A DNA stretch of 44,778 nt. Source: a virus. Within the stretch, counting starts at the first letter, position 1, and each line of letters begins with the position of its first letter. Positions 26,964-35,613 of the stretch are shown here, piece after piece. The position numbers were made by a program, and so were the translations under genes. Location: positions 1 to 44,778 of the IMG/VR virus record IMGVR_UViG_3300006919_000103; one strand, 5' to 3'. Below the pieces are notes generated by a model. The model did no database searches. It was not told the DNA's origin and worked only from the letters and a program-made list of their open reading frames with translations.

Positions 26964-29900
26964 TAATAGCTCCGTAGTTGTCTATTTGCTTTATTTTTAT
27001 AATAGTAAAATATATCTCGAATTGAGTTATTTGAAGTATCTAAACCTTTTCTACCATTAAGCTCTGCTTCAAGTAAATGTAATCCAACTCCAGGATGAGT
27101 AAGAAACTTTTCAATAAATACTTTTTTGTTTTGTTGAACTGAACCACCTTTACCTTTTCTTGCTTCATTTACTAAAGATAATATAAATCTTTTAGCATCT
27201 TCATATCCAACTTTTTGGAAATATGCACCTATTACACCTTCAAATTTAGAATATTCAATTGCACCAAGACCAGTATGACCAGTTCTTAATCTTGTTTGTT
27301 TAAAGTTATCGTACAAAGAGCCTTCAGGGTCCACAAATAAATGTAAGTCTTTATCAAAAAAATCTTTAGCTAAATTTTCAGGAGTTAATATTTCTGATAT
27401 TGCATTGTTTGTAAATGATGAAAAATTAACAACATCTTCAGGTAGCTTACCTTGTTTGTTTTTAAATTTTTCACTAGGAGAAACTTTTCTAGCATCGTGT
27501 ACGTGGACACCAGAACCATCTCTACTTCTACCATCAATAGAGCCAATATTGTCAAGATGTGGTGTTTTTCCTTTTCTTTCATAATACGCCATAAGTTTTT
27601 CAGCATAGATACCTTCTCTGGTACTAAAACTAAACTTGTAAGATAGTTGTCTAGCTATTTCTTGTGTTCCTTGATATGCAGCATCATCTTCAAAAATAAT
27701 TTCTTTCATTTCTTTTATAACTTCGTCCATGTCTGCACCAGAAGTTATACTCACTACACCTTTTTCTACTTTAATATTGTCAGATTTGTAATTTACCTTA
27801 TTTACAGTGTTACCAACAAAATCATCATCTAATTCACGTTGTGCAATTCTATCGTCTTCTTCAATAGCTTGTTGAATAACATCTTGTAATCCTTCTTCAC
27901 CAATTTGTATAACTACATCTGAATCTATTACTTTTTCAATAATTCTATTTGTATTCATATTATTAATAATAAATCTTGATTTATTAACATCTAATAAACT
28001 TTGTGCTACTTTTAATTTATCTTGATGGGTTCTTGCCATGTCGAATGCTGCTTTTAATAAACCTGTAGTATCAGTAGTAGCTGCAAACCCTTGCTCTAAA
28101 AGAATTGAAGTTCTTTCTAATGCATTCATCATATTTCCTGGAGTATCAAAAGAACCTCCAGCAGATAATCTTGACCAAACGGTTTGTATTGCATTACCTA
28201 CTTTACTTGCAGTACTTGCAGCAATATATCTAACCTTTTGCTGAATTATAGCTCTTTCACTTTCTGGTAACATTTTCATAACATCTTTTAAAGCTTTTTC
28301 CATTTCTGATAAATATAAAGTTGTTAAATTACTTTTAGCTCTACCGCCAGAAAGTGCTTCTCTAATCATTCCAATTTCTGAATTAGGTCCTTGTGGTAAA
28401 CCTATCATTGTTTGGTAATTAGGTATTTCTATCCTATTCAAACCAATTGCATTAGCCAATCCTTTTCTAACTTCAGAGGCTCTAGTTCCAATCATATTTT
28501 TTAATGTTTGAAACTGATTAACTCCTAACAAACCTTGCATCATAAATTCAGAGTTATTTAATAAATCTCCTACTGCTTGTGTATATTCAGGTTGAAATTT
28601 ACCAATTCTAGTTCTAGTATTACTTAAATATCTTCTAGCTTCATCACTATTTGTTCTTAATAATCTTTTATATATCTGTGCATCAAACACTGGCATATAA
28701 GGAAGTCTTCCAACTATACTTTGACCTTCTACTTCATATACGCTTGTATGTTGAGCAGGAGTAATTTCTGTCATTTTCCCAGTAGATTTACTCATAACAA
28801 ATCCACCACCTATGCCAGCTTGTCCTATTTGTCTTTTAACTATACCTAAAGAGGTCATATTAAATTCTCTAGCACCCATTCCTGCTAAACCTTCAGCTAA
28901 AAATCTATCCTGAGATTCCATCAGTAAAGAATTAGGGTCAATAAACCTATCATTACCAACCATACCATCAGCCTTTCCTTCCATTGTTTGAAATGCTTTC
29001 ATACTTCTTCTATTCATAGCTCTCATAACTTCATCTTGAGAACGTCTAGCAAATTTTCTTTGAGCAGCAATAAAAGCATTTTGAGCACGTCTTAAATTCT
29101 TTTGTCCTTTTCTAATCTCTTTTAATCCTCTATCAGTTTGACGAGCATCCATTCTTGCTCTTTTACGATTTGGGTCAGTATCTTTAAGATACATTGTCAT
29201 ACTTCTACCTAATGATTTTTCATTATTTTTTACTACATTTCCAGGGTCTAAACCTAAATAAGCAGCTGACTCTATAGCAGCTCTTGTAAAGAAATAAGAA
29301 GGTAAATAAAACATGCCATCTGTTCTTCTAGAATATCCACCACTAGAATCTGTAGCTGGTCCACCATATTCAAGCGCCACTATATCTCTAACAGCATCTG
29401 CTTTTACATTTCTTTTAGCATCAGAAGTACCAGCTACAACTGCTGCTGCAAGCATACCTGGACCTTTTCTAGCTTCCTTGCTGTTTAAAGGAATAATATG
29501 TATAGATTTAGCAATATCTAATTTATTAGGTATGAAATTGTCTTCACCAGGTTTTCTTGTTCTTCTGTTTTCACTTCTTCTTTGGGCTTCGTTACTAACA
29601 GTAACTCCACCTTGAAATGCATTGCCTGACCTATTCCAACCTGTAAGTTCGTTTGGTATTTGTGAACCTTCCATTAAGGCAGTAGCAAATTCATGTCCTT
29701 TATCTGGTCTAGACTGTAGAACTCTATGAGCACTAAAATTTCCTGTTATATCACCATGTTTACTAGTACCTACTTTCATTTTTAATCCTTCAGCTTCAAT
29801 CATTTTTGAGTGAGCATTAATTTTTTGAATGTTAACGGTTTTTTTATTATTACCCATTCCATTAAACTTCATAGACATAGCACCTTTGACAAGTTCAGAT

Positions 29901-31975
29901 TCTATATGGGTTAACATTGCTAACTCATATTTTAAAGATTGTATTCCCCTACCGTAAGAAGCTTCTACTCTAGGGTCGTTAATAATTTTTCTTAAATTTT
30001 CTACTTTTCTTTTAATAGCACTTTGTAAACTGCCATCTATTAAGTTTATACTTCTTATAGTTCCATCACCTGCATCAATTTTTATATGTTCTTTAATATT
30101 TTGAATTTTGTAAGCTTTACCACCTTGAGTTATATATCTTTCTCCATTAATAACAGTACTGTTACCTTTTTTAGCAGCTGTAAGAGCTCTTCTTTTATTT
30201 TCCGCATATCGCAAAGATTGGTAACTTCTATAATATCTTTGTTTATTAATATCTCTTTCGTCATCGTAATAAAAATGTAATGCTGATTCTACTACTCCCA
30301 TACCTCCTGATTTCATGTGAGGACTATAAAAATAGTTTCCTAACTTTGTTCCAGTTTTAGTATTTACCATACCTCCACCACCTCTCAAATGTTCTACAAG
30401 CTCATTATTCGCAGCTTGTCTTACCTTTATTAAATCTCCTTCTATTAAATTTTTGTTTTGGAAAAATGCTTCACCTAAACCACCAGTTACAGACCTTAAA
30501 TCTGAATCTAAATTACCAGCAGTAAGTGAAAACTCTAAAGCTTCTAAAGCTCCTGTTTGTCCTAATTCTTTTAATCCTTCTTGAGAAACTATCATTTTTG
30601 TTAATGCATCTGACAAACTTGTCATTCCTAATTTATTTACTTCTCTTGTAAAATTGACAATACTTTTTACTTGAGTGTTAAAGTTTAAAGTTGCATTTCT
30701 TGCAGCTTTTGCAAAATCTGTTGTGTCTAAACTCATAGTAATACCAAGATTACTTAGAGACATAAGTAGTTGGTCAATAGTTGCACCTGGTGTATTATTA
30801 CCTACTGTTTGAGAGCTAAATCCAAGTTCTACTGCTAAATTGTTTACCAATCCTGCAAAAGTAGGGTCATTCATACCTCCTTGCATTGCTTGCTTAAGCC
30901 TAGGCTCAGTATTGATAGCTTCTTTTAACCCAGTGTGTATATTTTTATTTGCAAAAGTCTCAAGGTCATCTGTAGAATAACCAGCTAGCATACCATTATA
31001 AGGATTTCTTATTTCATTAATTCTGTAACTATCTTGGCTCAAATTATATCTATTTCCAACTCCATCAGCTCTGTCTATACCAGACTGTGCATAATATGCC
31101 TGTACTGTATTAGTTCTTCTTGCCTTATGAGCTGCTCTAGCTTGTTTAGAAAGATTAGTTCTTAAATGAGCAGAGTCTTTATCTATTGTTTCTAACATGT
31201 AGTTCATCATTTGGTTATCCATTACACTTTTTATATGTGCTTCAGGATTAGTAAATGCTCCTACTTCTAACCCACCCATTATTTGTTCAAATCTTTCATT
31301 AGCCATCATTATGTGTTCATTTTTTGAATCTACAATTCCTTGTCTTGCATTTAAAGTAAATGGAGTAATTTGTCTAGAATTTTTACTTCTTGCCATGTAT
31401 TGTTTAGCTTGCATAAATGCATTATTTCTTATTGGGTCAGGAGCTCCAGTAATAGCTCTCATATAAGTAGCCATTTGCCAGTTGTGTAACATGTTCTGTT
31501 GAGTTGGTCTTCTAGCTTGCTTTTGTATTTCTCTATCAACGACTTCTGGATTAAAAAATGCTTTAAGTGCAGCTTTCTTACCTGCACCTCTGTTAATTTG
31601 TTTTATAACTCCTCTTGATTGTCTACCAAAATATAAACTTGTATATCTATCAATAGCTCCTATATTTGTTTTAGGTAGTGCTCCTCTTGCTTTTGGAACA
31701 ATATTTTTAGCATAAGATAAAACACCAATACGTTGAGCTGATGGCATTAATGAACCAGTTGTTGCAGTTTTACTAAACCTTTTAAATGTGTTCATTGTTT
31801 GTTGTATATCATAAGGTAAAGAAACCAAACCAGCCAATGGAACACCAAGCATACGCAACGTAGACATGTTGTAACCTATTGCGTATCTTAATTCGGAACC
31901 TCTAAGATTTTTAAGAGATTTAAATAAACCTACTCTTCCAGGTCCTGCAAATAACGCAGGTCTTGGAATAGCCAT
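26963..31975 (-). CDS. Giant 1670-aa neck-region protein, gp10-like element suspected
   Basis: This 1670-residue soluble protein sits where siphoviruses encode a small (100-150 aa) HK97-gp10-type neck or tail-completion protein. Near residues 845-910 there is a stretch LAAAVVAGT...VRDIVALEYGGPATD...FYLPSYFFTRAAIESA that matches the gp10 pattern (VGT, EYG, then P..F.R.A..). The rest is not recognised: a basic N-terminus (about 1-170), long helical Arg/Lys/Ala/Gln segments (about 930-1010, 1130-1330), an acidic helix at about 1365-1390, and a C-terminal region with GVHVHDARKVSP and a FVDPEGSLYDNF segment. Start and stop both overlap neighbours by one base. It may be an internal head or ejected protein fused to a neck domain. 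Function unknown. Confidence 0.8.
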   Translation of the reverse strand: MAIPRPALFAGPGRVGLFKSLKNLRGSELRYAIGYNMSTLRMLGVPLAGLVSLPYDIQQTMNTFKRFSKTATTGSLMPSAQRIGVLSYAKNIVPKARGALPKTNIGAIDRYTSLYFGRQSRGVIKQINRGAGKKAALKAFFNPEVVDREIQKQARRPTQQNMLHNWQMATYMRAITGAPDPIRNNAFMQAKQYMARSKNSRQITPFTLNARQGIVDSKNEHIMMANERFEQIMGGLEVGAFTNPEAHIKSVMDNQMMNYMLETIDKDSAHLRTNLSKQARAAHKARRTNTVQAYYAQSGIDRADGVGNRYNLSQDSYRINEIRNPYNGMLAGYSTDDLETFANKNIHTGLKEAINTEPRLKQAMQGGMNDPTFAGLVNNLAVELGFSSQTVGNNTPGATIDQLLMSLSNLGITMSLDTTDFAKAARNATLNFNTQVKSIVNFTREVNKLGMTSLSDALTKMIVSQEGLKELGQTGALEALEFSLTAGNLDSDLRSVTGGLGEAFFQNKNLIEGDLIKVRQAANNELVEHLRGGGGMVNTKTGTKLGNYFYSPHMKSGGMGVVESALHFYYDDERDINKQRYYRSYQSLRYAENKRRALTAAKKGNSTVINGERYITQGGKAYKIQNIKEHIKIDAGDGTIRSINLIDGSLQSAIKRKVENLRKIINDPRVEASYGRGIQSLKYELAMLTHIESELVKGAMSMKFNGMGNNKKTVNIQKINAHSKMIEAEGLKMKVGTSKHGDITGNFSAHRVLQSRPDKGHEFATALMEGSQIPNELTGWNRSGNAFQGGVTVSNEAQRRSENRRTRKPGEDNFIPNKLDIAKSIHIIPLNSKEARKGPGMLAAAVVAGTSDAKRNVKADAVRDIVALEYGGPATDSSGGYSRRTDGMFYLPSYFFTRAAIESAAYLGLDPGNVVKNNEKSLGRSMTMYLKDTDPNRKRARMDARQTDRGLKEIRKGQKNLRRAQNAFIAAQRKFARRSQDEVMRAMNRRSMKAFQTMEGKADGMVGNDRFIDPNSLLMESQDRFLAEGLAGMGAREFNMTSLGIVKRQIGQAGIGGGFVMSKSTGKMTEITPAQHTSVYEVEGQSIVGRLPYMPVFDAQIYKRLLRTNSDEARRYLSNTRTRIGKFQPEYTQAVGDLLNNSEFMMQGLLGVNQFQTLKNMIGTRASEVRKGLANAIGLNRIEIPNYQTMIGLPQGPNSEIGMIREALSGGRAKSNLTTLYLSEMEKALKDVMKMLPESERAIIQQKVRYIAASTASKVGNAIQTVWSRLSAGGSFDTPGNMMNALERTSILLEQGFAATTDTTGLLKAAFDMARTHQDKLKVAQSLLDVNKSRFIINNMNTNRIIEKVIDSDVVIQIGEEGLQDVIQQAIEEDDRIAQRELDDDFVGNTVNKVNYKSDNIKVEKGVVSITSGADMDEVIKEMKEIIFEDDAAYQGTQEIARQLSYKFSFSTREGIYAEKLMAYYERKGKTPHLDNIGSIDGRSRDGSGVHVHDARKVSPSEKFKNKQGKLPEDVVNFSSFTNNAISEILTPENLAKDFFDKDLHLFVDPEGSLYDNFKQTRLRTGHTGLGAIEYSKFEGVIGAYFQKVGYEDAKRFILSLVNEARKGKGGSVQQNKKVFIEKFLTHPGVGLHLLEAELNGRKGLDTSNNSIRDIFYYYKNKANRQLRSY

Positions 31976-32325
31976 TAGTCAAATAAGTGTGCTGAAGCTA
32001 CTACACCAATTATATTTCCTGACCTGTTTTTAGATTTTCTTATAGAATCAATCTCATAATAAATATTTGAATCAGAAGAGCTCTGAAATCTATCATTTGC
32101 TTTTACGTCTACATTTCCATGAAAGTAAATTGTAAAATTTTCAAGTACTGTATTTCTGTCTCCTTTGGCTTCTGTTGTACCAGCTGAATCTATTTTACAA
32201 GTAACCCCATTTAAATGAGATTGCCATGACTGACTTTCTATTCCACGTTCATCAACAGTAGTCTCTGAAATTCTTTGAACGTTTATAGTGTCTCTAAATA
32301 ATCTTTTATGTAGTTGACCTGCCAT
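31975..32325 (-). CDS. Head closure (stopper) protein
   Basis: This 116-residue beta-rich protein has the pattern of phage head-tail joining proteins (SPP1 gp16 / PF05521 style): LFRDTINVQRISETTVDERGI at the start, then NGVTCKID, a strand LENFTIYFHGNVDVKANDRF, YYEIDSIRKSKN, and IIGVVASAHLF at the end. It follows the connector and precedes the giant neck gene, as in other siphoviruses, and would seal the portal after packaging and bind the tail. Confidence 0.8.
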   Translation of the reverse strand: MAGQLHKRLFRDTINVQRISETTVDERGIESQSWQSHLNGVTCKIDSAGTTEAKGDRNTVLENFTIYFHGNVDVKANDRFQSSSDSNIYYEIDSIRKSKNRSGNIIGVVASAHLFD

Positions 32326-32353
32326 GATTTTAGATTAACAGGCGAAACGAAAA

Positions 32354-32971
32354 TTATTGTGTTTTGAGTTTTAATGCTCTTTTAGCTCTTCTACTTTTAG
32401 ACTTACAATTTTTACAAAAATGAGATTTTGAATCAAAACTTCCTAGTGATAAATCTTTTCTGCACATCAAACAAGTTCTTTTACTAGGAGTTTCTTTTTT
32501 ATTATTTTTTATACTTTCAATACAATTTATACAAAACTTGTTATAACCATCTTGATATTTTTGTGTCCTACTAAAATTATCTATAGATTTTATTTCTTTA
32601 CACAATGAACATTTTTTTTCATTCGGGTCAAGTCTTTTAGCTTTTGCAGTAGCTTGTGCTTCTTGTATTCTTTTTGCAACATCTATATCATCTCTCATCC
32701 ATGTGTGAAAAGCATCTCTTCCTATAGGTAAGTCTTCAAATGTTTTTAGGTTAGTTAGTGATGAAATGTTATTTTCTATAAGATATGCTACTTTTTCAAC
32801 AATTTCATAATCTACACTAAATACAGCACCAAGTCCACATTCATGCCGTATTTGTCGTACTCTTTCTGAAGATATACCCCATTCATCAGCGAATTGAGAT
32901 AAAGTTTTATTAGGCTCTTTTAAAAATAAAGCTTTTGCTTCTTCTAACGTAGGTGCTTTTCTATTAGGCAT
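32354..32971 (-). CDS. HTH and double Cys4 zinc-finger protein inserted in neck module
   Basis: This 205-residue, Lys-rich protein has a helix-turn-helix near residues 23-45 (LSQFADEWGISSERVRQIRHE, like sigma-4/LuxR-type recognition), a second helical part at 55-110, and two Cys4 zinc sites: C121/C124 with C147/C150, and C167/C170 with C186/C189. The first zinc module (CSLCKEIKSIDNFSRT...C..C) is of the type that often accompanies phage HNH nucleases, but no HNH residues are present. It separates the connector from the head-closure gene, so it looks like a moron or a decayed homing element. It probably binds DNA; regulator or nuclease accessory are both possible. Confidence 0.75.
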   Translation of the reverse strand: MPNRKAPTLEEAKALFLKEPNKTLSQFADEWGISSERVRQIRHECGLGAVFSVDYEIVEKVAYLIENNISSLTNLKTFEDLPIGRDAFHTWMRDDIDVAKRIQEAQATAKAKRLDPNEKKCSLCKEIKSIDNFSRTQKYQDGYNKFCINCIESIKNNKKETPSKRTCLMCRKDLSLGSFDSKSHFCKNCKSKSRRAKRALKLKTQ

Positions 32972-32985
32972 AGCCTAATTATATC

Positions 32986-33639
32986 TTATAAAAAGAAAGT
33001 TTTTCTATATTTACCTAAAATTTGTAGGTCAGCACCAGCTAATAAAGTTACTGAATTCATACCTATATTTCCAACATAACTTATTGAATAATCTCCTAGA
33101 GATTCTGAGTCTGCTGCGGTGAAATTTGAAACTTGGGAAGATGATTGTGCTACTATTTCACCAGCTTCTTGTTGTGCTGATAATACTAATTGTGACTCTA
33201 GTAACCTAGCTGAAGCTCTAGCACTTACATATTTAAATGCATTAGGTAGTGTTCTACCTTGTCCTCCACCTGTATTATATCCAGCAGTATAAGTAACTGT
33301 TATATTATCTGGATAAGCAAAAGACCATCTACTACCTATTCTTCTAATACGTCCATTCTCATACCATAAATAATCTTCTTGATTTCCGTATGTAAGAGTA
33401 GTTCCGTCTTCAACTACAGATGTAACACTAAGTACTGGTCTTTGTTCTAAAAATAGTTCTTTAGTTTGATTACCTGAGAATGTTTCTGTATGAGTAGCAT
33501 AATCTACGTCATAGCCAACATACTCTCTAATAGCGTCATCTATTAAAGGTATTATATTATTAGTTAAATGTGTTTCTAAATCAGAATGAAAATCAATTAA
33601 TGCAAATGTTTCAACATCTGCAGCAGTTGAGAAAGCCAT
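32986..33639 (-). CDS. Head-tail connector (adaptor) protein
   Basis: This 217-residue protein matches the gp6/gp15-type adaptor pattern: an N-terminal helix pair (FSTAADVETFALIDF, NNIIPLIDDAIREYVGYDVDY), strand motifs FSGNQTKELFLEQRPVLSVTSV and DNITVTYTAGY near 115-125, then the helix PNAFKYVSARASARLLES. The adaptor forms a ring on the portal and receives the head-closure protein. It follows the capsid genes as expected. Confidence 0.85.
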   Translation of the reverse strand: MAFSTAADVETFALIDFHSDLETHLTNNIIPLIDDAIREYVGYDVDYATHTETFSGNQTKELFLEQRPVLSVTSVVEDGTTLTYGNQEDYLWYENGRIRRIGSRWSFAYPDNITVTYTAGYNTGGGQGRTLPNAFKYVSARASARLLESQLVLSAQQEAGEIVAQSSSQVSNFTAADSESLGDYSISYVGNIGMNSVTLLAGADLQILGKYRKTFFL

Positions 33640-33648
33640 TTAGACCTC

Positions 33649-33924
33649 CTATTCTTCTGAGTCGAAATCTTTAACTTCTTCTACCTTAGCGGATTTATCT
33701 TCAACTGGTTTTTGAGCTTTCTTTTTTGCTGGAGCTGCTTTCTTGGAAGATTCTTTCTTCACAGGAGCATCTAAAGCACCTTGCTCTTTCAACCACTCGG
33801 TTGGATATTCCTTTCCAGCTTTAGCTATTAAATCAGCATTACTCACTGGTAAATCTGCAGGAACACCTTTCCAGATTTTTCCGTCAGGTAATTTATATAT
33901 GTTTTGTTCTGGTATTGTATACAT
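33649..33924 (-). CDS. Small protein with Lys/Ala-rich tail, after capsid genes
   Basis: This is a 91-residue protein. Residues 1-50 form a small domain (YKLPDGKIWKGVPADLPVSNADL, then EYPTEWLKEQGALD). Residues 52-80 are low-complexity and basic (KKESSKKAAPAKKKAQK), and the end is acidic (EEVKDFDSEE). An AGGATAAC ribosome site precedes the ATG. It lies between the capsid micro-genes and the connector. Similar small Lys/Ala-tailed proteins occur in actinophage head modules; a capsid-associated role is plausible but unproven. Confidence 0.6.
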   Translation of the reverse strand: MYTIPEQNIYKLPDGKIWKGVPADLPVSNADLIAKAGKEYPTEWLKEQGALDAPVKKESSKKAAPAKKKAQKPVEDKSAKVEEVKDFDSEE

Positions 33925-33938
33925 AATGTTATCCTAAC

Positions 33939-33998
33939 TTACTTACCACGTTTTTTAGGTTTTTTAGGACCTTTCTTTGGTTTATTATGGTAAGACAA
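33939..33998 (-). CDS. Possible 18-aa Lys-rich extension or micro-gene
   Basis: Directly after the TAA of the Arg/Gly-rich micro-gene, and in the same frame, TTG TCT TAC CAT begins a short frame ending at TAA (33939) that encodes a very basic peptide (HNKPKKGPKKPKKRGK). It could be read-through of the TAA, a TTG-started peptide, or chance. No independent ribosome site is clear. Confidence 0.25.
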   Translation of the reverse strand: MSYHNKPKKGPKKPKKRGK

Positions 33999-34109
33999 TT
34001 ATCTTCTCCTAGGCTTACGAATGCGTCCACCACGCTTCATTGGTCTGACTCTACCACCCATCTTCATCCTACCAGGTCTTCCGTATGATTTTGGTCTACC
34101 TCTAGGCAT
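33999..34109 (-). CDS. Protamine-like Arg/Gly-rich micro-protein (36 aa)
   Basis: The ATG at 34109 lies inside the last codons of the upstream micro-gene, with an AGAGGA ribosome site eight bases before it. The 36-residue product starts MPRGRPKSYGRPGR and ends RIRKPRRR; 16 residues are Arg or Lys and none is acidic. Such composition fits nucleic-acid binding or a capsid-interior peptide. Position after the major capsid gene supports a head role. Its regular spacing, ribosome site and non-random content argue it is real, although it is short. Confidence 0.6.
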   Translation of the reverse strand: MPRGRPKSYGRPGRMKMGGRVRPMKRGGRIRKPRRR

Positions 34110-34260
34110 CTAAAAATTCCTCTTCTTCAGGTTCTTCTTCAGGTTCAGATTTAGTTTTCATAAACTGTTTTAATGTTTCTTCTGCTTTTTTAAAAAATTC
34201 TTTATCTCTAACAATTCCGCCATATTGTTGTATTTGATTTTTAACGTCTTCTGGATTCAT
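34102..34260 (-). CDS. Small protein with acidic C-terminus after capsid gene (52 aa)
   Basis: The ATG at 34260 is preceded by AGGAGA at a good distance. The product has a helical first part (MNPEDVKNQIQQYGG, EFFKKAEETLKQFM) and an acidic end (SEPEEEPEEEEFLDA). It overlaps the following basic micro-gene by eight bases, suggesting coupled translation. It resembles small head-module proteins with unknown role; the acidic tail could pair with the basic product next to it. Confidence 0.65.
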   Translation of the reverse strand: MNPEDVKNQIQQYGGIVRDKEFFKKAEETLKQFMKTKSEPEEEPEEEEFLDA

Positions 34261-34278
34261 TTTTTCTCCTAGTCTTCT

Positions 34279-34304
34279 GAGGGGTGCTTACGAAACCACC
34301 CCTC
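34279..34304 (-). terminator. GC-rich hairpin after capsid gene
   Basis: A perfect 8-bp stem (GAGGGGTG / CACCCCTC) with a 10-base loop lies 18 bases after the major capsid stop. It is not followed by a T-tract, so it may be a leaky terminator, an RNA-processing site, or a 3' stabiliser that raises capsid mRNA over downstream genes. Confidence 0.5.
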
Positions 34305-34321
34305 TAGAAAACAAATTAGTC

Positions 34322-35578
34322 CTATATGTTTGTTATAGAACAGAATGCTGTTGGGCGATATACTACAAAGCCAAGACGCATAGTTAATCTAATTGCCAAT
34401 TGGTTCTTTGCGAAGAAATCGCTATGGCTGTCGGAAACAGCTAGGTCAACGCCTTCTCTCATTACTACTTGAGCTGCGTCACCACCACCAAACTTACCAA
34501 CTAAAGCTGTACCTTCAGCAATAACTGTTGAAGGAACTACTCTAAGACCCCAAATTCTTGGAGTCACATCAGCACCAAATCCGCCTGCTACAACGAAAAG
34601 AGGATTCTTAGCAGCATAACCTGCTGAATCTGTTCCTGCAAAATCGTTGACAGCTGTTACAATTTGATACCAGTCAGATGGATGCATTACGATAGAATCT
34701 GCTTCTACGAAAGCATCTTTTCTGATTTCTGTGATTGCTTGATAAATTTGTCCTAACTTACCAAGTTCCCCACCATATGGGTCACCTGTGTAATCGAATG
34801 TATTGATACCTGATTTGTTCAATACACCTGTTAGGTTTGGAGCTGTACCGTTACCATTAATTAATTGATTATCCAAGTTCAATCTCATCATTGTTTGTAA
34901 ACGTGAGTTGACATATCCTTGAATACCAGAGACGTCAGCTAACAACTCGTCAGTTACAGGTAAGAATGTAGCCATCTTTCTGATGGATTCTGTTCTTTCT
35001 GTAAATGCAAGTGCTGATTCGTTTGCAGTGGAGATATCTCCTGATTCTGCAATAGAACCTGCATTGTTAGTGAAAGTTGTCTCTTCTAAGTAAACCCAAG
35101 CGTTTTGTTGTGTTTGAATTTGGTCAAACAAACCTATAACGCTATCTGGATTACGAAGAGCGGTCTCTAGGATTCCTGGAGCTCTCATGCTCTCTGGTGG
35201 ATAACCAGTTGTATTTAAAGTTGTTTTGAATTCTGCTTGAGAATCTACACCTTTAACGCCATTTTCCAAGTATGCATTATATGCTTTTGATTCAGCAAAT
35301 TGTTGTCCAATAGATTTTGGACCATTTTGTGATTCAGGCATAGCATTTGGGATAGCATTGACAGGTGCTTCTGCAGCAACTTCCATTGCTTTCTCATTAC
35401 GAGCTTTTGATTCTTCGATTTTTAAATCTTCAACAAGTTCTGCAAGTTCAGAGTTGAGGCCTTTGATTTTCTCTTTGGCTTCAGGTGTGTACTTGCCGTC
35501 TTCTGAAGGAACGAAAGCTTCTTTAAGCTCTTCACGAGATTTAGCTATTTGCTCTTTGAGCTCTTTAACTTTACTCAT
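34322..35578 (-). CDS. Major capsid protein, HK97 fold
   Basis: This 418-residue protein has a helical, charged N-terminal region of about 105 residues (VKELKEQIAKSREELKEAF), which is the delta/scaffold domain usually cleaved by the prohead protease. The capsid body follows: ESMRAPGILETALRNPDSV at about 128-147, an E-loop region with TESIRKMATFLPVTDELL at about 190-210, LDNQLINGNGTAPNLTGVLN at about 234-255 (typical HK97 motif), HPSDWYQI near 297, and the C-terminal NQLAIRLTMRLGFVVYRPTAF. This order is diagnostic of HK97-type capsids. It follows the protease gene and is followed by a GC-rich hairpin. Confidence 0.95.
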   Translation of the reverse strand: MSKVKELKEQIAKSREELKEAFVPSEDGKYTPEAKEKIKGLNSELAELVEDLKIEESKARNEKAMEVAAEAPVNAIPNAMPESQNGPKSIGQQFAESKAYNAYLENGVKGVDSQAEFKTTLNTTGYPPESMRAPGILETALRNPDSVIGLFDQIQTQQNAWVYLEETTFTNNAGSIAESGDISTANESALAFTERTESIRKMATFLPVTDELLADVSGIQGYVNSRLQTMMRLNLDNQLINGNGTAPNLTGVLNKSGINTFDYTGDPYGGELGKLGQIYQAITEIRKDAFVEADSIVMHPSDWYQIVTAVNDFAGTDSAGYAAKNPLFVVAGGFGADVTPRIWGLRVVPSTVIAEGTALVGKFGGGDAAQVVMREGVDLAVSDSHSDFFAKNQLAIRLTMRLGFVVYRPTAFCSITNI

Positions 35579-35613
35579 TATTGGTTACTTCTCCTATATA
35601 TTTGGTTTATATT

